Origin: Haloactinopolyspora alba
GTDB lineage: Bacteria; Actinomycetota; Actinomycetes; Jiangellales; Jiangellaceae
Direction of reading: 5' to 3'
NCBI RefSeq assembly: GCF_003014555.1
Contig: NZ_PYGE01000003.1
Location: forward strand, 1-64,000
Length of the DNA: 64,000 nt
The notes below the pieces were generated by a model. That model was not told where the DNA came from. It saw only the letters and a program-made list of their open reading frames with translations, and ran no database searches. A program made the translations under genes and the position numbers. Below, piece after piece: positions 25,602-33,025 of the stretch (positions are counted from its first letter, which is position 1; each line of letters opens with the position of its first letter).

Positions 25602-26425
25602 CCGAGACCCTCACCACCGGCCGGACCGGGCCCGAGGCCACCTCGCGGCGGCGGCCGTACCCGCTGGCCCGGCACAGCCTGGCACTGGCCGGGCGGAGCC
25701 TGACGAAGGTGCGCCGCAATCCGGGCCTGTTCATGGACGCGCTGCTGCTGCCGGTCATCTTCCTGCTGCTGTTCGTCTACCTGTTCGGCGGCGCGGTGGC
25801 CGGCTCGACGCAGGAGTACCTGCAGTACGTGTTCCCCGGCGTGCTGATGATGACGGCGATCCTCGCCGGCATGACCTCCACCGGTCTCACCATCAACCTC
25901 GACATCAAGAAGGGCGTCTTCGACCGGTTCCGGAGCATGCCCATCGGGCGGTCCGCGCCGCTGATCGGCTCGGTGCTCGGTGACGCGATCCGTTACGTCG
26001 TCGCGGTGGGCACGCTGTTCGCGTTCGGTTACCTGCTGGGCTTCAGGGTCGAGACCGACCTGCCGTCGGCGCTCGCCGCCGCCGGGCTGGCCATCCTGTT
26101 CGGCTTCAGCATCAGCTGGATCAACGTGCTGATCGGTGTGCTGGTCAAGGAGGAGACAGCGGTCACCACCGTCGCGTTCCTGGGCATCTTCCCGCTCGCG
26201 TTCGGCACGAACATGGTCGCGCCCACGGAGACGCTGCCCGGCTGGCTACAGGCGTGGGTCGACGTCAACCCGGTGACGCACGCGGTGGAGGCGACGAAGG
26301 GACTGCTGCTGGGCGGCGCAGACACTGCCGTGGCGGACGCGGTGACGGCGACGCTGTTGTGGTCGGCGGCGTTCGTGGTGGTGTTCGTGCCGCTGTCGGT
26401 GCAGGTCTACCGCCGGCGCGCCTGA
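25598..26425 (+). CDS. Drug-exporter permease, DrrB type
   Basis: A 275-residue ABC-2 permease with six membrane segments. Family marks are RNPGLFMDALLLPVIF before the first segment, FPGVLMMTAI, and GVFDRFRSMPIGRSA in the cytoplasmic loop. It is coupled to the DrrA-type ATPase gene. Its last 19 bases overlap the 3' end of the convergent BTAD regulator gene, so the two mRNAs would be complementary there. Confidence 0.93.
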   Translation: MTETLTTGRTGPEATSRRRPYPLARHSLALAGRSLTKVRRNPGLFMDALLLPVIFLLLFVYLFGGAVAGSTQEYLQYVFPGVLMMTAILAGMTSTGLTINLDIKKGVFDRFRSMPIGRSAPLIGSVLGDAIRYVVAVGTLFAFGYLLGFRVETDLPSALAAAGLAILFGFSISWINVLIGVLVKEETAVTTVAFLGIFPLAFGTNMVAPTETLPGWLQAWVDVNPVTHAVEATKGLLLGGADTAVADAVTATLLWSAAFVVVFVPLSVQVYRRRA

Positions 26426-29400
26426 CGCGTGAGCAGGTCGAGCGCGGCATCGCGATCGGCCCGGCGTCCCCGTCCGTAGGCGGTCTGGAGCTCCGGCTCG
26501 CCGAGGTCCGTGCGCAGCCGGTGCTTCACCTCCACGACGTCGGGATTGAGGACGTCGTCGGTGCCGCGCAGCAGATGAGCGGCACCGAGGACCTCGGCGC
26601 CGGTGACCGGCTCGCCGGTCTCGACGAGCAGGCGGGCGAGCGCGACACCGACGACGGCGACCAGCGGCATGTCGCGGATCTCGAGCGCACTGTCGAGAGC
26701 CGTCGCCACCCGGTCGCGGGACCGGTCGTGCTCGCCCTCGGCGAGGTCGAGGTGGGCGACGGCCGACAGCAGCATCGAGTCGAACAGCGCGTCGTCGGCA
26801 GCCCGTGTCCCCTCGAACCCGGCCTGGTACTGCCGCCGTGCCTCGGCGAGGTCGCCGTCGTGCCGGGCCAGGTCGCCGAGGACGATCCTGGACAGCGTGA
26901 TGTAGCGCGCCGGTATGCCCGCCGACGGCGACACCAGCTCGCTCAGTTCGACGCGCGCCAGTTCGACCTGTCCGGTGAACGCGTGCAGTTGAGCGAGCCA
27001 CGTGCGCTGTTCGACGGCGGCGTCGCCGGGGTCGAGCTCACAGCGCAACCGGATCGACTCCTCCAGGGCCTCGCCCGCCCGGGCATCGCCGAACATCGTC
27101 ATGGTCATCGCCAGGATGGTGAGCGAGGTCGTGAGCCCCCAGCGCTCGCCGCACTCGCGGAACTCGGCCGCTGCGACGTCGAGATCACGGCACATCGCCT
27201 CCATGTCACCGTCGGCTCCGACGGCCATCGCCCGGATCAGCAGCAGCATCGCGCCCGCCCACGGCTCCGCACCGGTTCGGGCCCGGTCCACCTCGGCGAG
27301 CGCCGCCGCCGTGTCGCCGGCGAAGATCTCGATCAGCGGTAGCGCCAGCAGGTGCGCCGGATGTGCGGCGTCACCGTCGTCGTCGCCGGTGCCCTGCCCG
27401 GTCCGCAGCGCGGCCACGGCCGCACGCGCTTCGGCATGCACACTCTGCGACACGTCGGCCACGGCGCCGGTGTGCACGGCGTTGAACAGGTAGAAGACGG
27501 TCGCGGTCAGCCGGGCCCCGGCCGGCGCGTCGCCGTCGTCCTCCGCCAGCACCCGGCGCAGCCGCGACACCGCGTCGCCGTAGTCGAACTGGATGGTCCA
27601 GAACAATCCGAGCGCCGCGCCGAGCCGAACCGCAGTCGCCGAGTCGCCGGCGTCCGCCGCGGACTGCAGTGCGGCGTGCAACGTCTCACGCTCGTCGCGC
27701 AGCCGGGCCGCCCACGACACCTGTCCCGGCCCGCGCAGCTGCGGCTCGGCGCGCTCGGCCAGGTCGAGCGCGTAGGCGCGGTGCGCCGCACGCGCGTCGT
27801 CGAGCTCGCCGGACTCGACCAGGCGGCGCAGCGCGTACTCGCGGATGGTCTCCAGCATCCGGTACCGGGGCCGCGGCCCGTCGAGCGCCTGCAGCAGCGA
27901 CTTGTCGACGAGACCGGCGAGCACGTCGATGGTCCCCTCCGTCGCGCCGACGCGCTCGGCGGCCTCGAGCGAGATGGTGGCGGGCAGCACGGCGAGCCGC
28001 GCCGCGAACCGCCGCTCGGCGTCGTCGAGCAGATCCCAGCTCCACGCGACGACGTCGTGCAGCGTGCGATGCCGTGCGGGTGCGGTGCGGCTGCCCCGGT
28101 TGAGCAGGTCGAACCGCTCCCCCAGCCGGCAGCGCAGGTCGTCGAGCGGCAGTGACCGCAGCCGCGCCGCCGCGAGCTCGAGCGCGAGCGGAAGCCCGTC
28201 GAGGCGGCGGCAGATGTCCACGACGGCCTCGACGGTGTGCTCGTCGACGGTGAAGCCCGGGCGCACGGCCGCGGCTCGGCCCGCGAACAGCTGTACCGCC
28301 GGTGACGCGGCGGCCTCGCGCACGGACGCGTCCTGCTCGGGCGGTTCGAGCGGCCGCACGTCGAACAGCGACTCACCCGCGACGCCCAGGCGTTCGCGGC
28401 TGGTCGCGAGGATGCGCAGCCCCGCGCAGCGGCCGAGGAGGGTGTCGGCCAGCCGGGCCGCCGCGTCGACGACGTGCTCACAGTTGTCGAGCACGATGAC
28501 GGTGTCGTGCAGCGACAGCGAGTCGACCAGGCGGCTCGTCGCGTCCTCGTGCGTCTCGGCGCGGGTGCGCACGCTCACCTCGCGCAGGCCGAGCGTGTCG
28601 ACGACCGCGGCCGGAACGTCGGCCGGGTCGGTCAGCGCGGCCAACTCGACCAGCCAGACCCCGCCGGGCACGGCGTCGGTCAATGCCGCTCCGACCGCCG
28701 TGGCGAGTCGCGTCTTCCCGGCGCCACCGGGGCCGACCAGAGTGACGAGCCGGTCGTCGGCCAGCCGCTCGCCGACCGCGGCCTCGTCGTCCGCGCGCCC
28801 GATCAGCGTCGTCAGGCCGGCACGCAGGTTTCCGCGCCGCTGCGGCGCGGAAACGGGGGCGTCGTCGCGCAGCGCGGCCAGGTGCGCGTCGCTGAGCTCC
28901 CGGCCCGGATCCGCGCCGAACTCGTCCGCGAGGCGGCTACGCACGTCCTCGAACGCGGCGAGGGCCTCGGCGCGGCGGCCCCCGGCGGCCAGGGCCCGCA
29001 CCCGCCTGGCATGCGAGCGCTCCCGCCACGGATGCGCGGCCAGGACCTCGTCCAGCCGAACCAGGACACCGGCGGTGTCGCCGCCCGAGGCCAGTTCGGC
29101 GTCGGCGAGGTCCTCGACCGCCGCGACCCGCAGCTCGTCCAGCCGGGCCGCGGCCGGTTCGGCGAACGGCAGCGCGGCGGCGTCGGCCAGCGGCGCCCCG
29201 CGCCACAGACCCAGCGCCTCGTGAAGCGGTTTGGCGGCGGCACCGGACTCGCCAGCGGCCAGCAACCGGTGGCCCTCGCGGGCGAGCCGTTCGAACCGGA
29301 GCACGTCGACGTCGTCCGGCTCGATGTCGAGGCGGTACCCGCCGGGCTCGGTCCCGATGCCGGCGGCCGGCGCGAGCACCTGCCGCAGCCGCGCGATCAG

Positions 29401-29592
29401 CGACTGCAGCGCGTTGTCCGGATCGGCAGGACGCGCCTCCGGCCACAGCGCGTCGATCAGCGAGTCGGCCGGGACGACGCGGCCCGCGTCGAGAGACAGC
29501 CGCGTCAGCAGCATCCGCAGCCGCGCGCCGCCGACCGCGACGGCCTCGTCACCGTCGGCGACGACGAGCGGGCCCAGGATGCTCACGCGCAT
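26407..29592 (-). CDS. AfsR-like regulator: BTAD domain, NB-ARC ATPase and TPR-like tail
   Basis: A 1061-residue multi-domain activator. An OmpR-type winged helix (about 1-90, with LLTRLSLDAGRVVPADSLID) leads into a BTAD domain (about 95-245). Next is a STAND-type NTPase with P-loop GPGGAGKT at 287-294, Walker B VIVLDNCEHV and sensor LATSRERLG. The C-terminal half is alpha-helical repeats of TPR type. Such proteins switch on secondary metabolism or export genes when ATP and a ligand are bound. It converges on the DrrAB-type genes and is divergent from the DHA2 exporter; control of either is plausible. Confidence 0.92.
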   Translation of the reverse strand: MRVSILGPLVVADGDEAVAVGGARLRMLLTRLSLDAGRVVPADSLIDALWPEARPADPDNALQSLIARLRQVLAPAAGIGTEPGGYRLDIEPDDVDVLRFERLAREGHRLLAAGESGAAAKPLHEALGLWRGAPLADAAALPFAEPAAARLDELRVAAVEDLADAELASGGDTAGVLVRLDEVLAAHPWRERSHARRVRALAAGGRRAEALAAFEDVRSRLADEFGADPGRELSDAHLAALRDDAPVSAPQRRGNLRAGLTTLIGRADDEAAVGERLADDRLVTLVGPGGAGKTRLATAVGAALTDAVPGGVWLVELAALTDPADVPAAVVDTLGLREVSVRTRAETHEDATSRLVDSLSLHDTVIVLDNCEHVVDAAARLADTLLGRCAGLRILATSRERLGVAGESLFDVRPLEPPEQDASVREAAASPAVQLFAGRAAAVRPGFTVDEHTVEAVVDICRRLDGLPLALELAAARLRSLPLDDLRCRLGERFDLLNRGSRTAPARHRTLHDVVAWSWDLLDDAERRFAARLAVLPATISLEAAERVGATEGTIDVLAGLVDKSLLQALDGPRPRYRMLETIREYALRRLVESGELDDARAAHRAYALDLAERAEPQLRGPGQVSWAARLRDERETLHAALQSAADAGDSATAVRLGAALGLFWTIQFDYGDAVSRLRRVLAEDDGDAPAGARLTATVFYLFNAVHTGAVADVSQSVHAEARAAVAALRTGQGTGDDDGDAAHPAHLLALPLIEIFAGDTAAALAEVDRARTGAEPWAGAMLLLIRAMAVGADGDMEAMCRDLDVAAAEFRECGERWGLTTSLTILAMTMTMFGDARAGEALEESIRLRCELDPGDAAVEQRTWLAQLHAFTGQVELARVELSELVSPSAGIPARYITLSRIVLGDLARHDGDLAEARRQYQAGFEGTRAADDALFDSMLLSAVAHLDLAEGEHDRSRDRVATALDSALEIRDMPLVAVVGVALARLLVETGEPVTGAEVLGAAHLLRGTDDVLNPDVVEVKHRLRTDLGEPELQTAYGRGRRADRDAALDLLTRQARRR

Positions 29593-29665
29593 GTGCCCAC
29601 CTTGTCACGCTCGCCGATCCCGGCCGCTTCCGGCGTGACGGAGACCACCCGCCTCCGGGGTTCAT

Positions 29666-29717
29666 TTACGAGACTCCTCCGTCTAGATTTGTTTAACGGA
29701 ACCAGCGAGTCTCGTAA
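29666..29717 (+). promoter_or_regulatory. Exporter promoter region with 11-base inverted repeat
   Basis: TTACGAGACTC (29666-29676) and its exact reverse complement GAGTCTCGTAA (29707-29717) flank a -10-like TAGATT (29684-29689); a weak -35, TTCATT, lies 17 bases upstream of that. The left box would fall in the promoter spacer and the right box near +20. This is the expected place for a TetR operator, and the TetR gene is the second gene of this unit. Confidence 0.65.
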
Positions 29718-29736
29718 TTCGACCCCGGAGCGGCCC

Positions 29737-31389
29737 ATGTCCACACCACCCGTCACCGCCCCCGGCACCGGGCTGTCCGACCGTGCCTACCGGCGCCGCT
29801 GGGCCACGCTCGGTGTGCTCTCCCTCAGCCTCGTGCTCATCGGCATGGACACCACCGTCCTGAACACGGCCCTCCCGACCATGCAGCGCGACCTGTCCGC
29901 GTCGGCCAGCGAACTGCAGTGGATCATCGACGCGTACACGCTGGCCTTCGCCGGGCTACTGCTCACCGCCGGCGCATGGGGCGACAAGTACGGCCGCAAG
30001 GTCGCCCTCGTCCTCGGGCTGATCGTCTTCGGCGGCGCGTCGGTGTGGGGCGCCACCGCCGACACCGCCGGGTCCGTCATCGCCGCGCGCGCCGTGATGG
30101 GCGCCGGCGGCGCGTTGATCATGCCGAGTACGCTGTCGATCCTCATCGACGTCTTCCGCGACCCGGCCGAGCGCAAACGCGCCATCGGCGTCTGGTCGGC
30201 GATGGCCGGCATCGGCATCGCCGGCGGCCCGGCGCTGGGCGGCTGGCTGCTCGAGCACTTCTGGTGGGGCTCGGCGCTCATGATCAACGTCCCGATCGTG
30301 GGCGTGACGCTGGGCCTCGGACTCTGGCTGGTGCCGGAGTCGCGGGACCGGCGCAGCCCGCGCCTCGACCTGGTGGGCGCCGGGCTGTCCGTCGTGGGCC
30401 TGGTCACTCTCGTGTGGTCGCTCATCGAGGCGCCCGAGCGCGGGTGGACCGACGCGGTACCGCTGGGTGGCATGGCGCTCGCCGCCGTCGTGCTGGTCGC
30501 CTTCGTGCTGTGGGAGCGCCGGCACCCGGCGCCGATGCTGCCGATCGAGCTCTTCCGGAACCGCCGGTTCAGCATTCCCGCGCTGTCGATCACGCTCGTC
30601 TTCTTCGCGATGATGGCCGCGGCGTTCTTCCTGTCCGTCTACCTGCAGACGGTCCTCGGCTACACGCCGCTCGAGGCGGGCCTGCGGATCCTGCCACTGG
30701 CCGTCGGCCTGATCGTCGGCGGGCCGACGGCGATGGCCGTGGCGCAGCGCGTGGGCGAGCGCTGGCCGACGGTGCTGGGACTGGTGCTGCTCGCCGTGTC
30801 GTTCTGGATCTACGCGGGCACCACGGTCGACAGCGCGTACGCACCGCGCGGGCTCGGCGCGACCATGCTCCTGGGGTTCGGGATGGCCTTCGCGATGGGC
30901 CCGGCGACCGAGTCGGTCATGGGGTCGGTCCCGCGCGCCAAGGCCGGCGTCGGCTCCGCGGTCAACGACGCGGTCCGCCAGGTCGGCGGCGCGCTCGGCA
31001 TCGCCGTACTGATCTCGGTGCTGAACTCCGTCTACTCCGCCGAGATCGACGACAGCGCCGTGAACCTGCCCGGCGCCGCGGCCCACGCCGCCCAGGACAG
31101 CATCCAGGGCGCCTACGCCGTCGCCCAGGACCTGCCCGAGGCGCCGGCGGGCCGGCTCGTCGCTGCGGCGGACTCGGCGTTCGTCGAGGCCATGACGGTG
31201 ACCGTGGTGGTCGCCGCGGTGGTCGTGCTGGCCGGAGCGCTGCTCGCGCTGGTGGCGATGCCCGACCGCGGCAAGGTGCCGGACGCCGACGCCGACGCCG
31301 ACGACGGCGACGCGGCCGACGGCGACGAGCCCGGCGCGATCGCGGCCGCCGACGGCGACGCCGGGCGCAACGGCGGCCCGATGCGCTAG
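29737..31389 (+). CDS. DHA2-family multidrug exporter (EmrB/QacA type)
   Basis: A 550-residue MFS protein with 14 predicted membrane segments. Motif A-like GAWGDKYGRKVAL lies between segments 2 and 3, and the DHA2 start motif LDTTVLNTALP appears here as GMDTTVLNTALPTM. The C-terminal tail is rich in Asp and Ala (a DADADADDGD run) and is probably disordered. The ATG has GGAG six bases upstream and follows a promoter with an inverted-repeat operator. The TetR gene follows 12 bases downstream. The pair is a typical self-regulated drug-efflux unit driven by the proton gradient. Confidence 0.94.
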   Translation: MSTPPVTAPGTGLSDRAYRRRWATLGVLSLSLVLIGMDTTVLNTALPTMQRDLSASASELQWIIDAYTLAFAGLLLTAGAWGDKYGRKVALVLGLIVFGGASVWGATADTAGSVIAARAVMGAGGALIMPSTLSILIDVFRDPAERKRAIGVWSAMAGIGIAGGPALGGWLLEHFWWGSALMINVPIVGVTLGLGLWLVPESRDRRSPRLDLVGAGLSVVGLVTLVWSLIEAPERGWTDAVPLGGMALAAVVLVAFVLWERRHPAPMLPIELFRNRRFSIPALSITLVFFAMMAAAFFLSVYLQTVLGYTPLEAGLRILPLAVGLIVGGPTAMAVAQRVGERWPTVLGLVLLAVSFWIYAGTTVDSAYAPRGLGATMLLGFGMAFAMGPATESVMGSVPRAKAGVGSAVNDAVRQVGGALGIAVLISVLNSVYSAEIDDSAVNLPGAAAHAAQDSIQGAYAVAQDLPEAPAGRLVAAADSAFVEAMTVTVVVAAVVVLAGALLALVAMPDRGKVPDADADADDGDAADGDEPGAIAAADGDAGRNGGPMR

Positions 31390-31401
31390 CGTGCGTGCGA
31401 C

Positions 31402-32010
31402 GTGAGCACCTCCGAACCGCCCGCCGACGACGATGAGCCGCGCCGCGGCCGTCCCCGTGACCCGGACGCCGGCCAGCGCATCCTCGACGCCGCCGTGCAG
31501 GTACTCCTCGAACGCGGCGCGCAGGCGATGACGGTCGACGCCGTCGCCGAGCGGGCCGGCGTGGGCAAGGCGACCGTGTACCGACGATGGGCCAGCAAGG
31601 ACGACCTCGCCTACGCCGCCGTGGCGGCGCTGTTCGACCAGGAGGTGCACGTCCCCGACACCGGGTCACTGCTCGGCGACATCACCGAGGTCTTCCGCGA
31701 CCTGTTGCAACTGACCACCCGCCCCGACGGCGCGGCGTTCTTCCGCACCGCGGCCGTCGAGGCGGGACGGGACTCGCGCATCGCCGAGCTCTACCGGGTC
31801 ACGCTGGCCAACCGGCTCATGACCAGCAACGTCATCTTCGACCGCGCAGTCGAGCGCGGCGAGCTCGACCCGGACGTCGACCGGCAGATGCTCTTCGACT
31901 GGCCGGCCGGGATCCTGCTGCTGCGGATCCTGACCGCGACACCGCTGCCGCGGCCCGAGGACGCGGAGGAGATGGCCCGGCTGACCCTCTACGGCTTCGC
32001 CCGCCGGTGA
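31402..32010 (+). CDS. TetR-family repressor
   Basis: A 202-residue regulator. The N-terminal helix-turn-helix spans about 25-70: RILDAAVQVLLERGA, then VAERAGVGKATVYRRWASKD. The C-terminal ligand domain resembles the TetR_C_11/AcrR-type groups. It starts at GTG without a clear ribosome site and probably relies on translation from the exporter gene 12 bases upstream. Its likely target is the 11-base inverted repeat at the shared promoter. The stop codon lies one base from that of the convergent LLM gene. Confidence 0.92.
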   Translation: MSTSEPPADDDEPRRGRPRDPDAGQRILDAAVQVLLERGAQAMTVDAVAERAGVGKATVYRRWASKDDLAYAAVAALFDQEVHVPDTGSLLGDITEVFRDLLQLTTRPDGAAFFRTAAVEAGRDSRIAELYRVTLANRLMTSNVIFDRAVERGELDPDVDRQMLFDWPAGILLLRILTATPLPRPEDAEEMARLTLYGFARR

Positions 32011-32011
32011 T

Positions 32012-32851
32012 CTACCCGATCTCGCGCAGCCGCGGCAGCAGCGCGGCCGCCTGTTCGGCCTGTTCCTCGATGGCCTTCGCCCGCACGATCAGGATCACGT
32101 CGTCGACCCCGGCGCGGGCGTACTGCTCGACGACCGGGACGACGTCGTCGACCGCTCCGTCGAGGGGAAGCTGCACGGTACGCCTGATCTCGGCGGGGTC
32201 GCGTCCGACGTCGGCGCAGTGACCGTCGAGCACGCCGGACAACTCCGCGAACTCCTCCGGCCCTCCCCCGCCGAGGGCGTTCCAGACGTCGGCGTACTGC
32301 GCGGCTATCCGCAGGGTTCGCTTGCGGCCGTTGCCGCCGATCCAGATCGGCGGGTACGGCTGCTGCAGCGGTTTCGGCTCCGCGACCGCGTCCTCGATCC
32401 GGTAGTGCTGCCCGGCGAAGGTGGTCCGCGGCGACGTCCACAGCGAGCGGATGATCCGACACGCCTCGTCGAGCCGGTCGAGGCGCTGGCCGGCCGTCCC
32501 GAACTCCAGGTCGAACATGGTGTGCTCGTACTCGGCCCAGGCCCCGCCGATGCCGAACTCCAGGCGGCCGCCCGACAGGTGGTCGACGGTCGTCGCGATC
32601 TTCGCCAGCACGCCCGGATGGCGATAGGTGTTGCCGGTGACCATGCACCCGATACGGGTGCGCGTGGTCGTCTCGGCCATCGCGGCCAGCAGCGTCCACG
32701 CGTCGAAGATGTCGCCCGTGACGTCGTCGCCGAGCGTCGCGAAGTGGTCCATGTTCCAGCAGTGGTCGAAGCCCGCCTCGTCGGCGATGCGCCAGACGGC
32801 GCGGTACTCGTCGATGGTGGCCCGTTGGCTCAGCTTGAGTCCGTATCGCAT
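32012..32851 (-). CDS. LLM-class F420-dependent oxidoreductase
   Basis: A 279-residue luciferase-like TIM-barrel protein. Family blocks are GFDHCWNMDHF near residue 28, GCMVTGNTYRHP, the DHLSGGRLEFGIGGAW loop, and WIGGNGRKRTLRIAAQYAD. In actinobacteria this subgroup usually uses coenzyme F420 rather than FMN. The reduced substrate is unknown. AGGAAAG lies five bases before the ATG. It is convergent with the TetR gene with one base between stops, and divergent from the polysaccharide lyase gene. Confidence 0.9.
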   Translation of the reverse strand: MRYGLKLSQRATIDEYRAVWRIADEAGFDHCWNMDHFATLGDDVTGDIFDAWTLLAAMAETTTRTRIGCMVTGNTYRHPGVLAKIATTVDHLSGGRLEFGIGGAWAEYEHTMFDLEFGTAGQRLDRLDEACRIIRSLWTSPRTTFAGQHYRIEDAVAEPKPLQQPYPPIWIGGNGRKRTLRIAAQYADVWNALGGGGPEEFAELSGVLDGHCADVGRDPAEIRRTVQLPLDGAVDDVVPVVEQYARAGVDDVILIVRAKAIEEQAEQAAALLPRLREIG

Positions 32852-32876
32852 GGCTCTTTCCTACACCTTGTGAACC

Positions 32877-32936
32877 CTCGTGATGGGGGCGTGGCTACTG
32901 GTGCCATCACCCCAGCAGCCACGCCCCCATCACGAG
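32877..32936. repeat. 20-base-arm inverted repeat in a divergent promoter region
   Basis: CTCGTGATGGGGGCGTGGCT and its exact reverse complement enclose 20 bases; the loop adds a further partial CTGG/CCAG pairing. It lies between two genes that start away from each other, so it cannot end either one. It could be an operator, a cruciform, a 5'-leader hairpin of the leftward gene, or a repeat remnant. Confidence 0.7.
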
Positions 32937-32939
32937 AAA

Positions 32940-32961
32940 GGCAAGCTGGTAAACGCTTGCC
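32940..32961 (+). promoter_or_regulatory. LacI-type operator upstream of the polysaccharide lyase
   Basis: GGCAAGC and GCTTGCC are 8 bases apart and surround TGGTAAACGCTTGCC, close to the CG-centred consensus of LacI/CcpA-type operators. A -10-like TATAGA lies at about 33000. No LacI gene is adjacent, and the locus regulator at 10.7 kb binds a different motif, so any regulator is encoded elsewhere. Confidence 0.5.
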
Positions 32962-33025
32962 GACGCCGGGGACGTCTGTTTGACTCCCCGTGTTCCGGTA
33001 TAGACCTCTTTGAGGGGAGTCACCC

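Noticed and set aside
28474-29736. The open frame extending the DHA2 exporter 420 codons upstream
   Set aside because: It runs antisense through the BTAD regulator gene, and the true start is marked by a ribosome site, a promoter region and the MFS N-terminus.
24636-31389. A secondary-metabolite biosynthetic cluster around DrrAB and the AfsR-like gene
   Set aside because: Only export and regulatory genes are present. No synthase, carrier protein or tailoring enzyme is visible.
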